DNA of 64,000 bases, from positions 1-64,000 of the forward strand of contig NZ_JAQAGY010000015.1 of the NCBI RefSeq assembly GCF_027533645.1. Direction: 5' to 3'. Every line of letters starts with the position of its first letter. Within the stretch, counting starts at the first letter, position 1. The DNA is from Paenibacillus caseinilyticus (GTDB lineage Bacteria > Bacillota > Bacilli > Paenibacillales > NBRC-103111). The position numbers and the translations under genes were made by a program. The notes beneath the pieces are model-generated. The model made no database searches, was not told the DNA's origin, and saw nothing but the letters and a program-made list of their open reading frames with translations. This document shows, piece after piece, positions 40,601 to 45,300 of the stretch.

Positions 40601-42179
40601 GGACGAATTCAGGCGAAGCGGCGGAGCCGCCCGTCACCAGCGTACGGAAGCCCGGCATGCTGTCCGGATGGAGGTATGCCGCATAGGTTGGAGGCAGGAT
40701 CGCTGCCGTGATCCCGTTCTCCGCCATGAAGTTCTCGAATTTGCGGTAATCGAGGATCGTCTCGGAAGAAGGGATATACAAGGCCGCTCCGAAGAACAGC
40801 GCTTTGTAGATTTCCCAGCACGAGGCATCGAAAGAGAAGCTGGCGAACTGCACGATCCGATCCTGCTCGGTAATTCCCAGCGTATCGCGGAACATGATCT
40901 TCAGAGACACGAGCCCGCGGTGCTCGACCATCACGCCCTTCGGCTGGCCCGTGGTTCCGGACGTATAGATGACGTAGGCGAGATTGTCTTGGCCTGCTGC
41001 CGGCTCCAGGTTCGAGTCGTCCGCACTGTAGATGCGCTCCTCGTCCAAGGCTGCAAGTACGCCGCCGAACGTGGCGCGGTCTTCCAGATGGCGCTGTGTC
41101 AGCAGCACTTTCGCACCCGAGTCCTCCAGCATGTAACGGATCCGGTCTTCCGGGTACCCCGGATCGATCGGCACATAGGCACCGCCCGCCTTCAGGACCG
41201 CCAGCAGGCCGACGACCATGTCCACCGACCGCTCGGTCATCAGGCCGACGATGGAGTCCGGCTGTACGCCGAGATCACGGAGCGTCCGCGCCAGGCGGTT
41301 GGCCCGCCCGTTGAGCTCCGCGTAGGTCAGCTGCCGTCCTTCGCAGACGACGGCGACCGCTTCAGGACGGCGCGACGCTTGTTCCTCGAACAGCCCGTGA
41401 ATCGTCTGTCCGCGCGGGAAGTCCGCCGCCGTATCGTTGAAGGTCTCGAGTATCGATGTCTTCTCTTCCGGGGCGAGAAGCTCCGCCCGGCCTACCGGCA
41501 GGTCCAGATCTGCCAGCACCGAAGCGAAGAGTGTCTCCAGATGGCCCGCAGCCGCCTTCATGAACGCTTCGCTATATAGACTTTCGTTATATGCAATCCC
41601 GTAACGGATCTGCTCATCCGCTATCTCGAAGCCGAACTCCACATCGGCCGTTACATTCTGGCGCGAATCGTCGCCGTGCAGGCCTTCGAGCGATACAAGA
41701 GTATGCACGATCGGTACGCCGCTGTCCGTATGGAGCATCTGCAGGCGTTCCGTCAGCAGGCGGAACGGGATATTTTGATGCTTCACGCCTTCCGTCACGG
41801 ACGTCTTGACCGCATTCAGCAGCTCGCGGAAGGTGGTGTCCGCGCTTACCGCGCTTGAGACCGGTATCGTATGGTTGAGATATCGCCGCGCATCGTCCGC
41901 ACGCTTGACGATCGGCATGCCTGTCACGATGGATGGGCTGCCTGTATATCGGTAAAGAAGGCAGTGGACCCCCGACAGCAATATCATATAGGCTGCAAGG
42001 TGGGATCCTCTGCTCATCTGAATAATCCGCTGGGATTGTTCCCCGGGCAGTACGCCTCGAAGGGAACGCAGGTTGTTCTGGGTTTGGGCCGGGGCTTCCG
42101 TATAAGGGATCATTGTCAGCGTATCTTCGTCACCCTCGAATACTTCGTTCCAATACAAGGTTTCTTTCTCGAATGCCAC
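16671..42179 (-). CDS. NRPS-2: seven adenylation domains, residues 4-10
   Basis: 8,502 residues from GTG 42179 (site GAGGGGAGACAAGG). Order with approximate residues: half-C 1-245; A4 260-745, T4 785; C5 843; A5 1290, T5 1845; C6 1910; A6 2360, T6 2885 (GGDSIKS), E6 2926-3376 (HHGAVDG); C7 3411 (D-type, HHILMDG); A7 3866, T7 4390; C8 4450; A8 4896, T8 5453; C9 5516; A9 5963, T9 6490, E9 6540-6990; C10 7016 (D-type); A10 7473, T10 7996; C11 8060-8475; tail ending NIEFAF. Pocket codes: A4 DAWIVGAIV (Leu), A5 DVGEISAID (Dab), A6 DAWTIAAIC (Phe, identical to gramicidin S synthetase A), A7 DAWIIGAIV (Leu-like), A8 DVGEISAID (Dab), A9 DASIVAAIC (hydrophobic, unresolved), A10 DAFWIGGTF (Val). E domains make residues 6 and 9 D. 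The terminal C11 has no A partner in this protein and must act with NRPS-3. All inspected active-site motifs look intact. Confidence 0.95.
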   Translation of the reverse strand: MAFEKETLYWNEVFEGDEDTLTMIPYTEAPAQTQNNLRSLRGVLPGEQSQRIIQMSRGSHLAAYMILLSGVHCLLYRYTGSPSIVTGMPIVKRADDARRYLNHTIPVSSAVSADTTFRELLNAVKTSVTEGVKHQNIPFRLLTERLQMLHTDSGVPIVHTLVSLEGLHGDDSRQNVTADVEFGFEIADEQIRYGIAYNESLYSEAFMKAAAGHLETLFASVLADLDLPVGRAELLAPEEKTSILETFNDTAADFPRGQTIHGLFEEQASRRPEAVAVVCEGRQLTYAELNGRANRLARTLRDLGVQPDSIVGLMTERSVDMVVGLLAVLKAGGAYVPIDPGYPEDRIRYMLEDSGAKVLLTQRHLEDRATFGGVLAALDEERIYSADDSNLEPAAGQDNLAYVIYTSGTTGQPKGVMVEHRGLVSLKIMFRDTLGITEQDRIVQFASFSFDASCWEIYKALFFGAALYIPSSETILDYRKFENFMAENGITAAILPPTYAAYLHPDSMPGFRTLVTGGSAASPEFVQQWKERVSYFNAYGPTEASIVTSVWAAPSVGAVPKTVPIGRPIANHRLYVLDGSLNVLPVGVPGELCIGGVGVGRGYLNRPELTSEKFVEDPYLAGGRMYRTGDLVRWLPDGTIEYMGRIDHQVKIRGYRIELGEVEAQLAKADGVLEAAVTAIDDEAGQKQLCAYFTAERELSAAELRSAMSAELPGYMIPSHFVQLERMPLTPNGKINLKALPAPTAGTSSGTPYVEPRTPLEAQLAAIWQEVLGVPKVGVHDNFFELGGHSLRAASLIGKLYEEMNVELPFRDVFSAPTVEGMAEAVSRLEAQAYRAIPAAPLLEAYPLSSAQKRLFILQQLEGAEQTYNMPEALLLEGPLDRDRLEAAFRTLIARHESLRTGFGMKDGEPVQRIHAEVNFELEYNEADEAGAEELVRSFVRTFDLAKPPLLRVGLVRLGAERHILLIDLHHIVSDGVSADVLVDELGRLYAGEELAPLRIQYKDYAVWQGTDAVQEQLRLEEAYWLERFGGELPVLELPADYARPAVQSYEGSVFEGMLDPATGASLRRLAAESGTTLYMVLLAAYKVLLHKYTGQEDIVVGTPVAGRTHGDLQGLIGMFVGTLAVRSYPAAEKTFLSYLAEIKEASLGAYEHQNYPFEDLVDRLNLPRDLSRNPLFDTMFSLHTPENKELRLGSLTLSPYPSGQNIAKFDLSLDIVEEGEGFAYTLEYATALFKPETMQRFAGHFAELLRSIGEAPESKIALLPIVSSSELEEILHGFNPPAANSLTAPLHRPFHELFEEQAARTPEAAAVAYPGSELSYRELNERANVLARRLRSAGVAPDRLVGILADRSVDLVVAALAVWKAGGAYVPIDPDYPAERIRLMLEDSEASVLLTQSHLLELAQQPDSAAQGEAGGTLRTVLCLDDASLYEGDASNLTPLAAASDLAYVIYTSGTTGRPKGVMIEHRSLVNTADGYRREYRLDRFPVRLLQLASFSFDVFVGDIARTLYNGGLMFICPKDDRIDPARLHHWIAEREITVFESTPALIVPFMEYVHEEGLTLHSMELLITSSDSCSVSDYRTLQERFGSQMRIINAYGVTEAAIDSSFYDEPLAVLPASGNVPIGRAYLNAAFYIVDAYLNPVPVGVLGELCIGGAGVARGYWNREDLTAEKFVDSPFAPGEKLYRTGDLARWTADGQVDFIGRIDHQAKIRGYRIETGEIESLLLQAGGVKETVVAVIDDGSGNKALCAYYVPEAGTAGGEGVSAAELRDKLSQTLPGYMIPSYFVELAKLPLTPNGKIDRKALPAPQGAAAAGAEYVAPRTELEAKLARVWEEVLGTERIGVKDNFFERGGHSLRATTLASRVYKELGAELPLREVFRCSTVEAMARLIEGMEKREFVDIPKAAASDYYPLSSAQKRLFILQQLEGAEQNYNMPGTMVIRGRLDYTRFEEAFRGVIARHETLRTGFELVNGEPVQRIHPQVDFQVEYLEAAGQEGEPEVEAAVEAFVRTFDLTQPPLLRVGLLRIAEDHHILLFDMHHIISDGVSTDLLVDEFTALYSGEGLPELRLQYKDYAVWQQSAAEQERIRAQEAYWLEMYRGELPVLEMPLDYARPAVQNFDGGVVTFAIAPDVVQRLKTIAADRGATLFMALFAAYNTLLHKYTGQEDLAVGTPIAGRTREDLQGLIGMFVGTLAVRSFPAGTKPFTAYLDEIKETMLGAYQNQEYPFESLVEKLQVARDLSRNPVFDTMFVLQNTENKEADLRGLELAAYPKEYNAARFDLTLDMTEQGGGLECRLEYASALYKPETMERFAKHFGQLLESIGEAPSKPLALLGMLTESELALLQGGFNGTDAHYPQEQTIHGLFEEQAERTPDALAVVYEGQRLTYRELNERANRLARTLRGEGVAKDSLVGLMVRRSADMVAAVLAVLKAGGAYVPIDPEYPEDRIRYMLDNSGAGVLLTETELRGQVSFGGRVLAVDDESVYAADGTNPQYGGTPDDLAYVIYTSGTTGKPKGVMLEHRGLVSLKVMLEQTLRMSAEDRVIQFASLSFDASVWEMLGALYFGASLHIPSSDTILDYAAFERFMNEQEITTATLPPSYAAYLQPERLPALKKLITAGSAVSVELVQQWKDSVAYFNAYGPTEDSICSTIWQADDSQLGKSVPIGGPLPNHRLYMVDSYGQLLPVGAAGELCVAGAGLARGYLNRPDLTAEKFVDNPFESGGRMYRTGDLARWLPDGTVEYLGRIDHQVKIRGYRIELGEIEEQLLKTESVQEAIVIAHEDAAGQKQLCAYFTAEQALTAGGLRAALAAQLPGYMVPSFFVQLERMPLTPNGKIDRKALPAPEESMLRDGEYVAPRTPEEKALADVWQAVLGTSRVGVTDHFFELGGDSIKSIQVSSRLHGAGYRLEIRDLFKYPTIAQLGAHLKPLTRIADQGEVTGDVTLPPIQRWFFGQQPPQPQHFNQAVMLLRKERFDEEALRLVLGKLAEHHDALRIVYKQTEQGVEARNRGIREGELVHLEVADFRSLDDCTEAVEARANAIHRSIDLEAGPLLKAGLFRCPDGDHLLLVIHHGAVDGVSWRILLEDLSTGYEQAVRGEELRFPAKTDAYRLWSAALAEYAQSPAMEEELAYWLEADQAAVPPLPRDRFADTPLQADSESVVVQLSSHETRQLLQQANQAYRTEVNDILLTALGTAVAQWGGMERMRINLEGHGRESILTDVDVSRTVGWFTSKYPLLLEVPHGEELGRRIKRVKESLRRIPNKGIGYGMCRYLRPGAEEFPWGSEPEIGFNYLGQFDAQDDSGAIGMSPYGSGEAASGRQPRSFVLDITGMVAEGSLSLDISYSPAEYDKSTIESLAALLQESLSTVIAHCAAKERPELTPSDVQYAGLTAEELEHLESRTREIGEIENIYSLTPMQQGMWFHSALDREAGAYYEQTRLTLAGQLDPVLFEKSWNTLAARHAVLRTGFHTSFGGEPLQVVFRQRPVEYGCTDVSGLSPVEYAAYLSELEEQSRTRGFRLDQDALMRVQVLRTAEDRHEVLWSFHHILMDGWCLPQLTQELLEAYEAYAGGGSALKETSAAYGDYIGWLERQDREAAGAYWKGYMAGYDNQTLLPLKGTAKPGAAYEAEHLLVTLDRGLSDLMQRTAKRCQVTVNTLVQAAWGVLLQKYNGTEDVVFGSVVSGRPAEIEGIEAMIGLFINTIPVRVACAGEESFAELLGRLQEAALESARFDYYPLYEIQAATAQKQELIQHVLAFENFPVDEEMERSGDAAGSLRIADVEIQEHTNYDFTLTVMPGEELAVRFDYNAAVFGREGMKRMLGHLRQVLEQAAAKPETPIGALELATAEERAEILGVFNDTAAEYPTEQTIHGLFEEQAARRPEAVAVVFEGQTLTYGELNERANRLARTLRGQGVQPDAIVGLMTERSAEMIVGLLGILKAGGAYVPIDPQYPQERVRYMLEDSGASVLLSQRRLQERVPFGGAFIALDEEEAYHADGSSLEPAAGPDHLAYVIYTSGTTGKPKGVMVEHHGLVSLKLMFRDTLGITENDRIVQFASFSFDASCWEIYKALFFGAALYIPTADTILDYRLFERFMAEHGITAAILPPTYAAYLNPENMPGFRTLITGGSAASLDTVEQWKKHVAYFNAYGPTEASIVTSVWKAPEDLSGLKTVPIGRPLANHRIYVMDAGLKLQPVGVAGELCIAGVGLARGYLNRPELTDEKFVADPLYPGERMYRTGDLVRWMPDGTIEYLGRIDDQVKIRGYRIELGEVETQLGKVEGVLEAAVTARDDEAGQKQLCAYYTAVRELTILELRTALASELPGYMIPSHFVQLEQMPLTPNGKIDRKALPAPQGGMLTGASYVEPRTPLEAKLAEIWQDVLGTGKVGATDHFFELGGHSLRVTALASRVGRELNVTLPLKDVFAYPTLAELAQRIGQLEEEAYSAIPAAPQLDVYPVSSAQKRLYILHQLEGAELSYNMPGALLVEGRLDKERFEGAMRALIARHDSLRTGFEMAAGEPVQRVHAEVDFAVEYGRADESEAASVLERFVRTFELEQPPLLRVGLVELGDDRHILLFDMHHIISDGVSMDIFVEEFVSLYAGESLPPLRIQYKDYAVWQGSAAQRERLAGDAAYWLDQFRGELPVLELPADYPRPAVQSYEGQTLEFSVSRQETELLNRIAAENGATLYMVLLAAYKVLLHKYTGQEDLVVGTPIAGRTHADLQGVIGMFVNTLAVRSYPLAEKTFLSYLEEIKATLLGAYEHQNYPFEELVDSLNVARDLSRNPLFDTMFTLHNTENKEFELAGLALTSYEGEQKAAKFDVSIDISEGAEGLEYSVEYATALFKRETMQRFAGHYAELLRSIAHQPDAKIASLGMLTAGEKEEILHGFNPPAANSLTAPLHRPFHELFEEQAARTPEAAAVAYPGSELSYRELNERANVLARRLRSAGVAPDRLVGILADRSVDLVVAALAVWKAGGAYVPIDPDYPAERIRLMLEDSEASVLLTQSHLLELAQQPDSAAQGEAGGTLRTVLCLDDASLYEGDASNLTPLAAASDLAYVIYTSGTTGRPKGVMIEHRSLVNTADGYRREYRLDRFPVRLLQLASFSFDVFVGDIARTLYNGGLMFICPKDDRIDPARLHHWITEREITVFESTPALIVPFMEYVHEEGLTLHSMELLITSSDSCSVSDYRTLQERFGSQMRIINAYGVTEAAIDSSFYDEPLAVLPASGNVPIGRAYLNAAFYIVDAYLNPVPVGVLGELCIGGAGVARGYWNREDLTAEKFVDSPFAPGEKLYRTGDLARWTADGQVDFIGRIDHQAKIRGYRIETGEIESLLLQAGGVKETVVAVIDDGSGNKALCAYYVPEAGTAGGEGVSAAELRDKLSQTLPGYMIPSYFVELAKLPLTPNGKIDRKALPAPQGAAAAGAEYVAPRTELEAKLVRVWEEVLGAERIGVKDNFFERGGHSLRATTLASRVYKELGAELPLREVFRCSTVEAMARLIEGMEKREFVDIPKAAASEYYPLSSAQKRLYILQQLEGAEQNYNMPGTMVVHGTLDRARFEEAFRGVIARHETLRTSFMLVDGEPVQQILPQVEFAVEYLECGEEEAAAAVEAFVRTFDLAKPPLLRVGLIRLAEERHILMFDMHHIVSDGVSTELLLEEFVALYSGEELPALRIQYKDYAVWQQSGTQLEARRSQEAFWLDMFHGELPVLEMPLDYPRPPQQKFGGARHPFRIPAETAAKLQRLAAEQGATLYMVLLAAYKTMLQKYTGQEDLVVGTPSAGRTHEDLQGLIGMFVNTLAIRSYPAAGKTFRAFLDEIRETMLGAYEHQAYPFEELTEKLHAGRDLSRHPLFDTMFVLQNTESRELELGEVTMAPYPSESAVARFDLVLDVTETEEGLECYLEYATSLYKEDTVNRMAGHYSQLLAAAAKAPDQPLAALDMLSAEEEERIRFAFNATEADFEQNQTIHGLFEDQAARTPDHTAVVYEGASLTYRELNERANRLAHTLRSQGVRTDEPVGLMVGRSLEMIVGIFAIMKAGGAYVPIDPAYPQERIAYMLEDSGARLLLVQSHLAGGVTFGGTLLAIDNEEAYAEAVSNPETVSGPNDLAYIIYTSGTTGKPKGVMVEHRGLLSFKVMVEETMQLGSEDRMLQFASFSFDASSSEIFHALFVGAALYIPNADTVLDYVLFEKFMNDNRITAAILPPNYAAYLQPSRMTSLKKLVTAGSAASVELVHQWKDSVMYYNAYGPTEDSICTTIWSAATDGFGGKSVPIGRPIQNHRIYIVDANLNLLPVGVAGELCAAGVGLARGYLNRPDLTAEKFVDNPFEPGSRMYRTGDLARWLPDGSIEYLGRIDHQVKIRGYRIELGEVEEQLLRIPAVQEAIVIAREDAGGQKQLAAYFVAEGELSAGELRSTLSGQLPGYMIPAYFVRLESMPLTPNGKIDRKALPAPEGHMLTDGEYAAPRTEAEKALAAVWQSVLGIARIGLHDHFFNLGGDSIKSIQVSSRLHAAGYRLEIKDLFKYPTLGALAPHLQSASRIADQRAVEGDTLLAPIQAWFFGQEWEELHHFNQSVMLHRPDGFDEAAVRSVLGRLAEHHDALRMVFRRSGTGYTAWNRAIGEGPLYSLEIADYRGQAEYAMALEARADEIQRSMDLEEGPLLRAGLFRCDDGDHLLLAVHHGVVDGVSWRILLEDVASGYGQAVSGQEISFPLKTDAYRSWTEALAAYAQSGVLDSEAAYWQAVEQTAVAKLPRDVEAQRSMGTDSRSVQLTLSEVETEQLLKGVHRAYNTEVNDILLTALAEAIGKWSGQPRILVNLEGHGREDILEDIDITRTVGWFTSKYPVLLDPGAEGSLGARIKKVKEDLRAIPNKGIGYGLLRYLSKNDAFALHGAEPEISFNYLGQFDAELDGGEIGISPYAAGAEASPLHERSHALDITGMVAEGRLSLDISYSGKEYRAETIEHVASLLKESLQELIAHCAAQERSELTPSDIQFRGLRSSELDRITESTRGIGDIENIYMLTPMQKGMWFHNTLDRHAGAYIEQTRFNVNGMLDPVIFAQSWNELAARHAILRTNFYSGGEGEPLQIVYRSRPIGFASEDIRHLGSEAQEEYIRSLVQEDKRLGFDLERDALMRVTVLRLADERSHVLWSFHHILMDGWCLPQLTQELFEAYDAYASGSQPERTTVPSYSRYIEWLEKQDAEAAEAYWSRYLEGYEEQTALPQAKPAGPEEAAWPPAHVFCELDRGLTAAMNRTAKGHQATLNTLLQAVWGILLQKYNGTGDVVFGSVVSGRPADIPGIEEMIGLFINTIPVRVACGEDTTFSALLEDLQAKALESARYDYYPLYEIQARSSQKQELINHLIAFENFPVDAKMEQAGGDEEGGLDIADVDIAEQTNYDLTLTVVPGEELMVRFDYNPRVFDESGMQRLMGHLKHVLAQITGRPQITVGEIALATPEEEAEIIEAFNATAAEYARGRTIHSLFEDQAARRPDAAAAVYGDVLLTYGELNIKANRLARTLREAGVGADTLVGLMTERSIGMVVSMLAILKAGGAYVPIDPEYPEDRIRYMLEDSGAQLLLVPSAMQELAGYGCRLIALDEEAVYHGDGSNLEEISGADHLAYVIYTSGTTGKPKGVMVGHENVVRLVDNTNYAELGEHTRILQTGAVVFDASTFEVWGALLNGGQLYLIPGDDILDAKKLKEAIRGYGINTMWLTAPLFNQLSQQERGLFDGLGTLIVGGDVLSIPHINRALREYPHLRIVNGYGPTENTTFSTTHPIEGEQITAVPIGAPISNSTAYVVDKKMRLQPVGVWGELIVGGDGVARGYLNRPDLTAEKFLASPFREGERCYRSGDLVRWLPDGTLEYKGRIDEQVKIRGYRIELSEVEGAITRLVEVKEAAVIARSDDSGQKLLCAYYVAEHELSVTEIRGLLSHALPGYMMPSYFVQLDKLPLTPNGKVDRRSLPEPEGSMGAGSAYEAPRTPVEAKLAEIWQEVLGLAKVGIRDHFFEIGGHSLRATVLVSRVHKELHVQLPLRDVFRYPTVAELAEAIEAMDEKRLSLIPQAEQREVYPVSSAQRRMYLAHQLEGAEISYNVPGVLLLEGPLDIERVREAFRRLIDRHETLRTGFHMVNGEPVQRILPSVDFEVSLVEAAESEADEIVRGFIRRFELEKPPLFRAGVIRTGPQRHILMLDMHHIISDGTSAGLLQEEFARFYAGEDLPPLRIQYKDFAVWQHSAEFKERLQAQESYWLNAFRGSLPVLDLPTDYERPAVRSFEGDYHAFEIESALAQRIGELAAKHGSTLFMVLSAAYSVLLSKYSGQDDLILGTPVAGRTHTDVEGLIGMFVNTLALRYAPQADKSFLAYLEEIKGSTLESFQNQDYPLEELIERLPIARDSSRSPLFDAMFVLQNTETGATEPGELQVAPYETEGQPHDAKVDLTLFMTEEAGGLQGGFRYAVRLFKKSTIRRMAEDYTHLLGQIADHPETELRRLSLPDTGGDGTDLMGNIEFAF
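25545..27543 (-). repeat. Dab module repeat, copy 1 (A8-T8 and start of C9)
   Basis: About 2.0 kb almost identical to 36366-38364, constant offset 10,821 bp. Only scattered differences appear, for example WITERE against WIAERE and LVRVWEEVLGAER against LARVWEEVLGTER. Borders were judged by eye. Confidence 0.9.
36366..38364 (-). repeat. Dab module repeat, copy 2 (A5-T5 and start of C6)
   Basis: Partner of 25545-27543 in direct orientation. The near-identity covers the Dab adenylation domain, its carrier domain and the first part of the next condensation domain, then stops abruptly at about 38364 in the A-domain upstream linker. Confidence 0.9.
41445..42179 (-). other. N-terminal half-condensation domain of NRPS-2
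   Basis: About 245 residues matching only the C-terminal lobe of a condensation domain (LAAYMILLSGVHCLLYRYT, IVTGMPIV, QNIPFRLLTERL, HTLVSLEGLH). It lacks HHxxxDG and so cannot catalyse bond formation alone. The full condensation domain for this junction sits at the end of NRPS-1. Confidence 0.8.
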
Positions 42180-42363
42180 AATCCTTGTCTCCCCTCTAAT
42201 GTAAGCAAGCTATGTCATTCACGCTATAACATCTACGGTATGTAATTCCCGTCCGTCCCGGCCGGCCGGACCGGGAGCGCAGGTGTCACCCCGTCGCTCC
42301 CCCCTTGCCGTCCACGCGTTTCACGAACGCGCTCTTCCGGCGGACGGGCTGATGCCTTATGCC

Positions 42364-45300
42364 TTAGAATGCAAAATCGATTTCTTCCACCGCTGTTTCC
42401 ATGCCTGTCTGACTCTTCAGCCCCATCTCCCCGATGGTGATGTCCGGCTGGCTTCCAAGCTGTTCCAGGATGCCCAGCAGGTCATCCGCCAGATTGCCGA
42501 TCATGCCTCCGGAGAACAGGGCCGTGCTGTACTCGAACCTGCCGTACAAACCGCCGTCCCGCTGTCCCATCTCCAGCACGAGGTCGAACTTCGCCGCCGT
42601 AGCCCCGTCGTCATAAGGCTCCACCGTCAGACCGCCTAACGCCAGCTCCGTGTCTTCCGTATTCTGCAGCGCAAACACCGTATCGAACAGCGGATTGTTC
42701 CGACTCGCATCCCAAGGCGCCTGAAGCTTCTCGACCAGTTCCTCGAATGGATACTCCCCGTGTTCGTACGCGCCGAGGGTCACTTCGCGGATCTCCTCGA
42801 GATAAGCCAAGAACCGCTTCTCCCGTGCAGGAGCCGTGCGGAGCGCCAACGTGTTGACGAACATTCCGATGAGCGGCTCCAGGTCCGCGTGGCTTCTGCC
42901 CGCCACCGGCGTACCGATGACGATATCTTCCTGGCCCGAATACTTGTGGAGCAGAACACTGTAGGCGGCCAGCAGCACCATGTACAAGGTCGTGCCGGAT
43001 GCTTCGGCCAAGCCTTCCAGCTTGCTGCCGAGCGCGAGCGGGACGCCGAACTGCAGCGCATCGCCTTCGTAGCTCCGGCGTGCGGGTCTCGCATAGTCGG
43101 TCGGCAGTTCGAGCTTCGGCAGCTCCCCGTGGAACATGTTCAGCCAATAGGCTTCCTGGGCGGCAATCCGCTCCACTCCCTCCGCCGAGTTCTGCCATAC
43201 CGCGTAATCTTTATATTGAAGCGGAAGCGGCGGGAGTTCTTCTCCCCCGTACAACCGGCTGAATTCTTCCACCAGGATATCGACCGAGACGCCGTCGGAG
43301 ATGAGATGATGCATATCGAACAAGAGAATATGGCGCTCCGCCTCCAGCTCGATGAGCCCGGCCCGCAGCAGAGGCGGCTGCTCCAGCTCGAACGCTCTCA
43401 CGAATCGGGAGGCAATCCCTCTGGCCTCCTCCTCGCCCGCCGCCTTGAAGTACTCCACGAGGAATGAGGTGTCTTCTGCCGGCTGTACCACTTGCACGGG
43501 AACGCCGCCGGCCATGCGGAAGCCGGTTCGCAGGATCTCATGCCTGCCGATCAACTGGCGGAATGCGGTTTCGAACCGGTCGCGGTCGATCTTCCCTGCC
43601 AGCGTATAGAAGCCCGTCATGTTGTAGCTCAGTTCCGCCCCTTCGAGCTGCTGCAGGATGAACAGCCGCTTCTGGGCCGAGGTGACCGGATAATAAGGCT
43701 GCTCCTCCGCCCGGGGAATCCCGGCGCGCGCCTGCGTCTCCAAGCTTCTGATTGCCAAGGCCATCGCCTCGACGGTCGGGCAGCGGAACACTTCGCGCAG
43801 CGGCAGCTCGGCCCCAAGCTCTTTGGCTATACGGCCTACTAGCGTCGTCGCCCGCAGCGAATGGCCGCCCCGCTCGAAGAAGTTATCTTTGACTCCGATC
43901 TGCTCCGTGCCGAGCACCTTCTCCCAGATCTGCGCCAGCTTCCCTTCGAGCCCGGTCCGCGGTGCGACGTACGCCATACCGGAGTCTGCTCCGCCCTGCG
44001 GCTTCGGCAGCGCTTTGCGGTCGATCTTCCCGTTCGGCGTCAGTGGAAGCTTCGGCAGCTGTACGAAGTAGGACGGGATCATATAGCCCGGCAGGATCTG
44101 CGACAACCCCTCGCGCAGCCCGGCGGCCGTCACGGCCTCCTCACGGTTGCCGCTCTCGTCTGCCGCATAGTAAGCGCACAGCGCCTTGCCTCCGCTGCCG
44201 TCCTCTACGACGGCCACTACGGCTTCTCTCACGCCGGCAGTCTGCAGCAGGAGAGATTCGATCTCGCCGGTCTCGATCCGGTAGCCGCGGATCTTCGCCT
44301 GGTGGTCGATCCGGCCGATGAAGTCCACCTGGCCGTCCGCCGTCCAGCGCGCCAGGTCGCCGGTGCGGTACAGCTTCTCGCCCGGGGCGAACGGGCTGTC
44401 AACGAATTTCTCCGCCGTCAGGTCCTCCCGGTTCCAGTAGCCCCGCGCCACCCCGGCTCCGCCGATGCACAGCTCGCCGAGCACGCCGACCGGCACCGGG
44501 TTCAGGTACGCATCTACGATATAGAACGCGGCATTCAGCCAAGCGCGTCCGATCGGCACGCTGCCGGCTGCCGGCAGAGCAGACAGCGGCTCGTCATAGA
44601 AGCTGGAGTCGATCGCCGCTTCGGTCACGCCATAAGCGTTGATGATCCGCATCTGCGAGCCGAACCGCTCCTGGAGCGTCCGGTAGTCGGAGACACTGCA
44701 GCTGTCCGAGCTCGTGATGAGCAGCTCCATGGAATCCAGCGCCAGCCCCTGCTCGTGTACATATTCCATGAACGGCACGATGAGCGCCGGCGTCGATTCG
44801 AATACCGTAATCTCCCGCTCCACGATCCAGTGATGCAGACGTGCCGGATCGATCCGGTCTTCCTGCGGGCAGATGACCATGAGGCCGCCGTTGTAGAGCG
44901 CCCGGGCGATGTCCCCGACGAATACGTCGAAGGAGAAGCTCGCCAGCTGCAGCAGCCGTACCGGGAACCGGTCCAGCCGGTACTCCCTGCGGTAGCCGTC
45001 TGCCGTGTTCACGAGGCTGCGGTGCTCGATCATGACGCCCTTCGGCCGTCCGGTCGTGCCCGACGTGTAGATCACGTAGGCCAGATCGCTTGGGCCGGCA
45101 AGCGCGGTCAAGTTCGATGCGTCCCCGCTGAACAGCGGTTCGTTGTCCAGGCACAGCACGGTCTTGCCTGCCCCGCCCGCAGCCAGCCATTCCTCGGAGA
45201 GCTCCTTCAAGTGTGTCTGCGTCAGCAGCACGGAAGCTTCGCTGTCTTCGAGCATGAGGCGGATGCGCTCGGCCGGATAGTCCGGGTCGACCGGCACATA

